Below are positions 1 to 5,529 of a DNA stretch of 7,188 nucleotides, piece after piece. Source of the stretch: an uncultured Eubacteriales bacterium (GTDB lineage: Bacteria; Bacillota; Clostridia; Oscillospirales; CAG-272); assembly GCA_900547565.1 (NCBI GenBank), contig URHI01000099.1, positions 1 through 7,188 on the forward strand. The letters are read 5' to 3'. The notes beneath the pieces were generated by a model. That model saw only the letters and a program-made list of their open reading frames with translations, was not told the DNA's origin and ran no database searches. The first letter of the stretch is position 1; every line of letters begins with the position of its first letter. The translations under genes were made by a program, and so were the position numbers.

Positions 1-72
<72 letters not shown>

Positions 73-81
73 GTCAGAGAT

Positions 82-129
82 CAAACAGCACTTTGCTTCC
101 TGCTTTTACACAGGAAGCAAAGTCGTTTG
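82..129 (-). repeat. Long hairpin in the tRNA-Gly/tRNA-Arg spacer
   Basis: A perfect 13-bp inverted repeat (ACTTTGCTTCCTG at 90-102, CAGGAAGCAAAGT at 111-123) surrounds an 8-nt loop. An outer 5-bp stem (CAAAC 82-86 with GTTTG 125-129) extends it across a small internal loop. It fills most of the spacer between the two tRNAs. On the minus strand the hairpin is followed only by GCTGTTTGATCTC, a weak U tract, so a processing signal or partial attenuator between the tRNAs is as likely as a true terminator. The structure is seen directly; the role is inferred. Confidence 0.7.
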
Positions 130-203
<74 letters not shown>

Positions 204-231
204 ATACGGCGGCTTTCAAAACTGCTCTAAT

Positions 232-260
232 ATAATACCACAATTATTTTTCATTGTCAA
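232..260 (-). promoter_or_regulatory. Sigma-A-like promoter of the tRNA pair
   Basis: On the minus strand, TTGACA (255-260) is separated by exactly 17 bases from TATTAT (232-237). This is close to the housekeeping consensus, as expected for stable RNA genes. Transcription would start about 225 and run into tRNA-Gly and then tRNA-Arg. Confidence 0.85.
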
Positions 261-348
261 TACTAAATTTGAAAAAAACTGAATTCTGTTGCAGGATAAA
301 CTCAACTGTATAATATAGGCTGATAAAAAATTCTCACATTATGCACAG

Positions 349-424
349 CCGACGGTACTTTTTACCTCGGAGTGGCCGGTTGAGCGCTTTTTAGGATTAA
401 GCGTTTATAAAATTTTCTTAATCC
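349..424. promoter_or_regulatory. Cluster of hairpins in the gap upstream of the ABC operon
   Basis: The gap contains three pairings. The first is a hairpin CCGA(c)GGTA-CTTTT-TACCTCGG at 349-370. The second is CGCTT (385-389) with AAGCG (399-403), followed by a T/A-rich run. The third is an 8-bp inverted repeat GGATTAAG (394-401) with CTTAATCC (417-424). The second and third share bases 399-401 and cannot form together. A TATAAT at 309-314, without a convincing -35, could start an RNA through this region. No riboswitch family I know is recognised here. The third repeat ends just upstream of the promoter at 446-454 and could instead be a DNA operator. Confidence 0.3.
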
Positions 425-445
425 CTTCCATTTGAATCATAGTTG

Positions 446-454
446 TGATATAAT
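446..454 (+). promoter_or_regulatory. Extended -10 promoter for the ABC operon
   Basis: TGATATAAT matches the extended -10 form TG-N-TATAAT. No good -35 hexamer lies 16-18 bases upstream (426-431 reads TTCCAT), which is typical of promoters that rely on the TG extension. Transcription would start near 461, giving a leader of about 34 nt before the ATG at 495. Confidence 0.6.
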
Positions 455-482
455 TATTCTGTATAAAAACAACTTCACATCA

Positions 483-488
483 TGGAGG
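483..488 (+). promoter_or_regulatory. Ribosome binding site TGGAGG that sets the start at 495
   Basis: TGGAGG lies 6 bases before ATG 495. An in-frame ATG at 432 has no such site and lies upstream of the -10 element, so it would not be transcribed from this promoter. The start at 495 is therefore preferred. Confidence 0.85.
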
Positions 489-494
489 CATTTC

Positions 495-2804
495 ATGGAA
501 AAGTACAAAGGTCTGCCGCTGTCGATTGACGGCGGTAAGTGGGACTCCGGTCATGTTCAGGGCATAGCGCTGGATACCGCCGGAAAATATGTTTATTACG
601 CATTTACGACTACTCTGGTAAAAACAGACCTTGACGGCAATCTCATCGGCACTGTTACAGGTCTGCTCGGACATCTCGGCTGCATCGACTTCAACGACGA
701 TGACGGAAAACTGTATGGCTCGCTTGAGCTAAAGCACGATTCCATAGGCCAGGGCATCATGAAAAAAACGGGTCAGGCGATCGCCGAGGAGGATTCGTTT
801 TACATAGCGATATTTGATGTTGATAAGATCGACCGCGTCGGCATGAATGCCGAAAAAGACGGTGTCATGAAGACCGTGTACCTCGGTGAGGTAGTGCAAG
901 ACTATGCCGCTTCCGATGTGTGCGGCAAGGCGCACCGTTACGGATGCTCGGGTGTTGACGGAACAGGCTTCGGCCCGGTTCCCGGAGCTCCTGCGGACAG
1001 TCCCAAAATGCTGTTCATTGCATATGGGATATACGGCGAGATCGACCGTGAGGACAATGACTATCAGGTCCTGCTCAGCTTCGACTGGCGCAGGTTCGAC
1101 AGCTATGCTCAACCGCTGACTCAGGAAAATCCGCATCACAGCGGCCCTCATTCCGATGCAAGGTATTTTATTTACACCGGCAACACCACGTGGGGCGTTC
1201 AGAATCTTGAGTATGATGCCTTCACCGGTGACTGGTATGCGGCGGTGTATGTCGGAAAAAAGCCGCAGTATCCCAACTATCCGATGTTTGTCATCGACGG
1301 CAGTGTTGCCCCGTATGAGGCCGAGCTTAAGGGTCGCGGCGGTGAGCGCGGAATGGTTCTTTCACTAAAAAAAGAAGGCAATTATCATGAAGACAGCGGC
1401 GTCTGGGGCCTGACCTTCAAGCGTGGCCAGACGGGCATGTATTCGTTTGGCAACGGGCTGTTTTATATGTCGCATGAGGGCCGCACTCCCGAGCCTGAGC
1501 GCCTGCACACCTGTATTCTTCATCTTTACAAACGCCTGCCGGGCGATGCCGTCGGGTTTGAGAAGATAACCGAGTCAGAGCCGGCCGGGACTGATGATCC
1601 CGACCCTGCCAGGCGTAAGCCGTATAGTCAAATGCCACCGGAGCCTAACTATATTAATATAGCTCCAAAAGCGATGGCCGCTACTCCCGAGGCTTCCGCG
1701 GCACAACACAGGGAGACTTCAGTGTCGGGGACAAAGTCCCCCACACAACCGTCAGAGCAGGCGGCGCAATCAGCTGTACGTACCGTCACCGCACCACCGC
1801 AGGAATCGGCAACTGCCACTCCCGTGCTGGATATCAGGCACCTGTATAAATCATTCGGTGCGCGCAGAGTGCTTAACGACATAAGCCTGTGCGTCTATCC
1901 CGGCGAGATATTCGGTTTTCTCGGTCCCAACGGCTCGGGGAAAACTACCACTATCAAGCTGATGCTGGGGCTTCTGACTATCGAAAAGGGTGAGATCTTC
2001 ATATGCGGACACGATGTCCGCCATGATTTCGAGGCCGCCATGACAAACGTAGGCGGAATAATTGAAAACCCCGAAATGTACAAATATCTCACCGGACGTC
2101 AGAACCTTGAGCAGTATTGCCGTATGTGCGGCCGCATACCCGTCTCGCGCATTGATGAGGTCGTGGCGCTTGTGGGACTTGAGGATCGTATAGACGATAA
2201 GATCTCCAAATATTCACTCGGTATGCGTCAGCGCCTTGGCCTGGCACAGGCACTGCTGAACAAGCCGGCATTGCTGGTGCTGGACGAGCCGACAAACGGC
2301 CTTGACCCTGCCGGGATACACGATCTGCGAGAAACGCTGAAAAGCCTTGCGGCGCAAGGCGTTGCGGTGTTTGTATCCAGCCACCAGCTCGCCGAGCTTG
2401 AGCAAATGTGTACTCGTGTCGGCGTGCTCGACCGCGGTACACTGCTGGGCGTTCACACCATGGAGGAGCTGCACGGAGTCAGCGAAGTCAACACAAGCAC
2501 GCTGCTTATCCGTGTGCAGAACGGCGTGGCCGCCGAGGCGGTGATGTCGCGGCTGGGCATCGGCTTTAAGGCGGAGGACGGCGGATATACCGTTACACTG
2601 GCTGACGGACGCGTCCCCGAGGTGCTGCGTGAGCTGGCGGTGTGCGACGCCGGACTGCTGGCGGCTATTCCGGTGCAGCGCAGCCTGGAGCAGGCTTTCC
2701 TTGAAATGACCCGCAATTATGACCGTGTTACAGGAGCCGCTACGGGATCGTCCGGTGCAGCAGGGATTTCAAGTGCAGCCGGGGCTGACTCCGGCAGGGC
2801 GTAA
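495..2804 (+). CDS. Predicted beta-propeller domain fused to a BcrA-type ABC transporter ATPase
   Basis: 769 aa, with no signal peptide or membrane segment, so cytoplasmic. Residues 1-358 read like a propeller of about 5-7 blades. Segments recur in which a small residue or His, a few residues on, reaches Gly and a hydrophobic-Asp strand (near H20, H60, H147, W233, S301), each followed by beta-rich stretches ending in bulky aromatics. Residues 359-443 are a Pro/Ala/Thr/Ser-rich linker. From V444 there is a full ABC ATPase: Walker A GPNGSGKTT (477-485, Lys483), the ENP loop typical of drug-type ATPases in place of a Q loop, signature SLGMRQ (574-579), Walker B LLVLDEP (593-599), and the switch His630. 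The C-terminal SLEQAFLEMT segment (from 730) is characteristic of BcrA-like subunits. A Gly/Ala/Ser-rich tail follows. BcrA-type ATPases are usually about 230-310 aa without such a front domain. The ATPase would drive the permease encoded 12 bases downstream. Substrate unknown. The ATPase call is firm; the propeller call is by eye. Confidence 0.93.
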   Translation: MEKYKGLPLSIDGGKWDSGHVQGIALDTAGKYVYYAFTTTLVKTDLDGNLIGTVTGLLGHLGCIDFNDDDGKLYGSLELKHDSIGQGIMKKTGQAIAEEDSFYIAIFDVDKIDRVGMNAEKDGVMKTVYLGEVVQDYAASDVCGKAHRYGCSGVDGTGFGPVPGAPADSPKMLFIAYGIYGEIDREDNDYQVLLSFDWRRFDSYAQPLTQENPHHSGPHSDARYFIYTGNTTWGVQNLEYDAFTGDWYAAVYVGKKPQYPNYPMFVIDGSVAPYEAELKGRGGERGMVLSLKKEGNYHEDSGVWGLTFKRGQTGMYSFGNGLFYMSHEGRTPEPERLHTCILHLYKRLPGDAVGFEKITESEPAGTDDPDPARRKPYSQMPPEPNYINIAPKAMAATPEASAAQHRETSVSGTKSPTQPSEQAAQSAVRTVTAPPQESATATPVLDIRHLYKSFGARRVLNDISLCVYPGEIFGFLGPNGSGKTTTIKLMLGLLTIEKGEIFICGHDVRHDFEAAMTNVGGIIENPEMYKYLTGRQNLEQYCRMCGRIPVSRIDEVVALVGLEDRIDDKISKYSLGMRQRLGLAQALLNKPALLVLDEPTNGLDPAGIHDLRETLKSLAAQGVAVFVSSHQLAELEQMCTRVGVLDRGTLLGVHTMEELHGVSEVNTSTLLIRVQNGVAAEAVMSRLGIGFKAEDGGYTVTLADGRVPEVLRELAVCDAGLLAAIPVQRSLEQAFLEMTRNYDRVTGAATGSSGAAGISSAAGADSGRA
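1640..1666. repeat. AT-rich palindrome inside the linker-coding region
   Basis: A perfect 14-bp palindrome CTATATTAATATAG (1649-1662) is flanked by GGAG (1640-1643) and CTCC (1663-1666). It stands out as an AT island in otherwise GC-rich coding sequence and encodes part of the disordered linker of the fusion protein. It may be chance, a binding site, or a relic of a former intergenic region. Confidence 0.5.
1722..1746. repeat. GC-rich hairpin inside the linker-coding region
   Basis: GGGGAC (1727-1732) and GTCCCC (1736-1741) flank a 3-nt AAA loop. The stem is extended across one C-C mismatch by GTGT (1722-1725) with ACAC (1743-1746). The whole lies in frame within the Ser/Thr/Pro linker between propeller and ATPase. 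It has the shape of a terminator stem but no following T run. Confidence 0.6.
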
Positions 2805-2810
2805 GGAGGT
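2803..2810 (+). promoter_or_regulatory. Strong ribosome binding site of the permease gene, overlapping the upstream stop codon
   Basis: AAGGAGGT shares two bases with the TAA stop of the ATPase gene and lies 6 bases before ATG 2817. This arrangement implies translational coupling of ATPase and permease. Confidence 0.9.
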
Positions 2811-2816
2811 GCCGAT

Positions 2817-4610
2817 ATGAATAATCAGAAAACCGTCCGCGGAGGACTTGTGCGCAACGAGTGCATCAAAATTCGGCGGCAGACAGGGCTTAGGGTGGTC
2901 TTTATTGTCATACTGGTTATTTGCCTGCTCGAGCCGCTGCTGTTCAAAGCGATCGATGTGTTTGCGAATTCGTATATATTCTCGTCCAATCTGCAAGACA
3001 GATATGAGTTCTATCTTGAGGATGCCAAGGCTTACCGCGAGGCGGCTAAAGAGCTGAGTGCAGACTCCCAACGCCATATGCTGCTGAGCGCCGAGTATTA
3101 CGATGCCTACGCAGAGGCGCTCGGATATTTCATCGATAACAACACTCCCGAATGGAAGCAGGCATATTACCTTGACATTTACTGCTCTCACGTGCTGAAG
3201 CAGCGTGCCGCCGAGCTTATGGTGTCGGGCGAATATTCGCCGCAAGAGGTATATGACAGCATGTTCGGAGGCTCACTGTCGGATCAGGATAAGTTTACAG
3301 CCGCAGTCTGTGTGCTTTCCGACACGAATGAGGTGCTGTTTCTGGCGGAGCAGGACGGTGTTGACACGGAGATTGACTCAATTCAGTTTTATGACTATGT
3401 AAAGCTCGAGTCGGATGCCGTGCGGGAATATCTCGCCAAGGCCGAATTTACCGATGAGCTGGCCGTGTGGTATGCTATGGCGCAGGCCAATGCCGAGCAA
3501 TGCAGGGCGCAGGCAGCCGAGCTTAAGCAACAGACGGAACAGCACCCCGATGACAGCCGGATCAGGTTCAGATACGAGGGCGCACTGCTGTCGGTTGAAG
3601 GATATACGGCGCTTGCCAAAGGGTACAGGTGGCTGTATGACAACGCGGCGGAGTATGGCTCATGGCAGATAAATGCGGTCAGAGAGGGCATGGCACGGGC
3701 AACCGCGGCACTGGCCGACACAGCCGTATACGACCGTGCCGGATTTGAGGATTCTGTTGAAGCCGACTATTACAGCTCTTATGAGCAATATGTTGACGAA
3801 AAGCAGAGTGCGCAGGAGTCTGCACGACAGGCTTTGGCAATTTTTGACTACAGTCTGGAGCACAACATTCCCGTATCCGGTGCGCTGACAGACACGGCCA
3901 AGGGCGACACAAATCAGTGCATTGCCATGTCGGCCGGGCTGATATTGATATACATGATAATTCTTGCCGGTACCACGCTGTCGGGAGAGTTTTCGTCCGG
4001 CTCGGTGAGACTGCTGCTCATACGGCCGAAAAAGCGCCGCAAAATACTTACCGCTAAAATTGTAAGCGTGCTTGCCTCGACCGCGCTGCTGGTCGCGCTG
4101 GCAACGGTCGGACAGCTCGCGATCAATATCATATTCAACGGCGTATCCGATACCTTCACCCCCGACCTGTATTACATCGGAGGCCGCGTGGTAGAGCTGC
4201 CGGGCATAGTAAGATCTGCGCAGATACTGGTCTATTCGCTTCTGCCGGCATTGCTTGCCGCATCTCTGGCGCTGCTGCTGTCCTGCCTGACGAGTCGGTC
4301 GGCGCTGGCTATCGCTGTCCCGCTGGTGCTCAACGCCATACTCGGAACGGCATCATCAATTGCACTGGCCATGCGCTCGTTTGCGCCCATGCTTGATTAT
4401 ACCATACTGCCCTACTACAGCATGACGGCGTTTGTAAACGACCCGCTGGTGCTGTATTTATCCGACAGTGTCGGGCTGACCGGTATAGGTACTCTTGCAT
4501 CTGCCTCGGGACTGCATGCATGGGTGGGACTGGCTATGTTCGGTTTCGGTGTGGTGCTGGCCGTGGCGCTGTCGTATCTGAGCTTTATCAAACGTCAGAT
4601 AAAGAGTTGA
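2817..4610 (+). CDS. ABC-2 type permease with a large extracytoplasmic insertion
   Basis: 597 aa. A short basic cytoplasmic N-terminus containing NECIKIRR precedes TM1 (about 25-43). Residues about 47-365 are hydrophilic, rich in Ala, Glu, Gln and Tyr and apparently mostly helical, consistent with an ectodomain. TM2 (about 370-387) is followed by GEFSSGSVRLLLIRPKKRR (390-408), the conserved cytoplasmic motif of ABC-2 permeases (Glu, then a Gly/Ser-rich stretch, Pro and basic residues). TM3 (about 415-437), TM4 (about 466-490), TM5 (about 494-518) and TM6 (about 565-590) complete a six-TM core. The protein is about twice the usual 240-300 aa, owing to the TM1-TM2 insertion. It would dimerise and pair with the ATPase encoded just upstream to export or extract a substrate at the membrane. 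The family call is firm; the substrate is unknown, with peptide, antibiotic or lipid all possible. Confidence 0.92.
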   Translation: MNNQKTVRGGLVRNECIKIRRQTGLRVVFIVILVICLLEPLLFKAIDVFANSYIFSSNLQDRYEFYLEDAKAYREAAKELSADSQRHMLLSAEYYDAYAEALGYFIDNNTPEWKQAYYLDIYCSHVLKQRAAELMVSGEYSPQEVYDSMFGGSLSDQDKFTAAVCVLSDTNEVLFLAEQDGVDTEIDSIQFYDYVKLESDAVREYLAKAEFTDELAVWYAMAQANAEQCRAQAAELKQQTEQHPDDSRIRFRYEGALLSVEGYTALAKGYRWLYDNAAEYGSWQINAVREGMARATAALADTAVYDRAGFEDSVEADYYSSYEQYVDEKQSAQESARQALAIFDYSLEHNIPVSGALTDTAKGDTNQCIAMSAGLILIYMIILAGTTLSGEFSSGSVRLLLIRPKKRRKILTAKIVSVLASTALLVALATVGQLAINIIFNGVSDTFTPDLYYIGGRVVELPGIVRSAQILVYSLLPALLAASLALLLSCLTSRSALAIAVPLVLNAILGTASSIALAMRSFAPMLDYTILPYYSMTAFVNDPLVLYLSDSVGLTGIGTLASASGLHAWVGLAMFGFGVVLAVALSYLSFIKRQIKS

Positions 4611-4621
4611 TTATAGCAATA

Positions 4622-4662
4622 TTTGTCCGATAGATGCCATAGTATGACTTGAAATCGGCAAA
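4622..4662. repeat. Inverted repeat straddling the -35 element of the second operon
   Basis: TTTGtCCGAT (4622-4631) pairs with ATCGGCAAA (4654-4662), a 9-bp stem with one bulged T. The spacer is 22 bases and the repeat encloses the -35 hexamer. It has no T run after it on the plus strand, so it is a poor terminator for the upstream operon. Its position suits a repressor or activator site. The role is inferred. Confidence 0.4.
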
Positions 4663-4677
4663 TAAATGGGATATAAT
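4649..4677 (+). promoter_or_regulatory. Sigma-A-like promoter of the isomerase/GDPD operon
   Basis: TTGAAA (4649-4654), a 17-base spacer and TATAAT (4672-4677) give near-consensus spacing and sequence. The start point would be near 4684, leaving a short leader of about 27 nt before ATG 4711, which includes the ribosome binding site AAAGAGGT (4696-4703). Confidence 0.85.
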
Positions 4678-4710
4678 TATTAAAAATCATATAAGAAAGA
4701 GGTAATTATT

Positions 4711-5529
4711 ATGTCATTCCCTGTAGCAGTGCAAGTTTATTCCGTCCGTGATGACGCAAAGGCCGACCTTGCCGCCACTCTCCGCTCCATTCGGGAGATG
4801 GGATATGACGGCGTTGAATTTGCGGGTATGTACGATCACACCCCCGAGGAGATCAGAGATATGTGCCGCGAGACAGGACTTGTTCCGCTGTCGGCGCACG
4901 TCAGCTTTGTGGAAATGCTCAAGGATCCGGTGGGACTGCTCTCAAAATACAAGACCATCGGCTGTCAGTATGTGGCCATTCCCGCGCTGTCCAAGGAGCA
5001 TCGCCCCGACAACCCCAATTTCCCTTATGTAATGGAGTTTATCAGAACGGTGGCGACCGTGTCTAATTCGCTAGGCATACGTTTTCTCTATCACAACCAC
5101 GACTTTGAGTTTATGAAGATAGGCGGTAAGTACGCGCTTGACCTGCTGTATGAAACCGTTCCCGCCGAGCTGCTTGCAACCGAGCTTGATACCTGTTGGG
5201 TCAACGTAGGCGGTGAGGATCCCGCAGCGTTTCTGCGCAAGTATACGGGCCGTGCGCCTGTGGTGCATCTCAAGGACTTCTGGGGCAACCGCGCCGACGC
5301 CGCTTACGAGATCATCGGCGGCGAGGAGGGCAAGGCTCCCGCACGTCCAGAGGGCTTTGAGTTCCGCCCGCTCGGCAAGGGGCTGCAGGATATTCCTTCC
5401 ATTCTCGCGGCCGCTCACGATGCCGGCTCTGAGTGGGTGGTGGTTGAGCAGGACAACCCGAGTATGGGTCTGACACCGATGGAGTCGATCAAAGCAAGCA
5501 TCGACTACCTCAAAACCGTGAACAAATGA
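4711..5529 (+). CDS. Sugar phosphate isomerase/epimerase family protein (xylose isomerase-like TIM barrel)
   Basis: 272 aa, the usual length for this family, with no signal peptide, so cytoplasmic. The N-terminal VQVYSVRDD and GYDGVEFAG segments are the first two barrel strands of the AP endonuclease 2 / xylose isomerase-like superfamily. Candidate active-site residues follow in family order: YHNHDFEF (127-134), ELDTCW with Asp160, VHLKD with His186 and Asp189, the PLGKGLQDI strand, and VVEQD with Glu246. The set resembles the divalent-metal site of IolE, tagatose epimerase and relatives. Such enzymes isomerise, epimerise or dehydrate sugars or cyclitols; the exact reaction cannot be read from sequence. 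It is preceded by AAAGAGGT at 8-base spacing and its own promoter. Its stop overlaps the start of the GDPD lipoprotein gene, so the two products probably serve one pathway. Confidence 0.93.
   Translation: MSFPVAVQVYSVRDDAKADLAATLRSIREMGYDGVEFAGMYDHTPEEIRDMCRETGLVPLSAHVSFVEMLKDPVGLLSKYKTIGCQYVAIPALSKEHRPDNPNFPYVMEFIRTVATVSNSLGIRFLYHNHDFEFMKIGGKYALDLLYETVPAELLATELDTCWVNVGGEDPAAFLRKYTGRAPVVHLKDFWGNRADAAYEIIGGEEGKAPARPEGFEFRPLGKGLQDIPSILAAAHDAGSEWVVVEQDNPSMGLTPMESIKASIDYLKTVNK

Noticed and set aside
432..494. Upstream ATG extending the ATPase fusion by 21 residues
   Set aside because: The ATG at 432 lies upstream of the extended -10 promoter and lacks a ribosome binding site, whereas ATG 495 has TGGAGG at ideal spacing.
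729..1151. 140-aa minus-strand reading frame inside the propeller region
   Set aside because: It lies wholly within the well-supported plus-strand gene and shows no family motif or start signal.
1632..1826. Internal start for a separate ATPase-only protein (ATG 1632 or ATG 1674)
   Set aside because: Both ATGs are in frame, but neither has a ribosome binding site and the frame is unbroken from 495. An internal product remains possible but is unsupported.
2344..2360. Perfect 7-bp hairpin GCCTTGC-GGC-GCAAGGC within the ATPase gene
   Set aside because: It falls in conserved ATPase coding sequence and has no T run; most likely chance from Ala/Gly/Leu codons.
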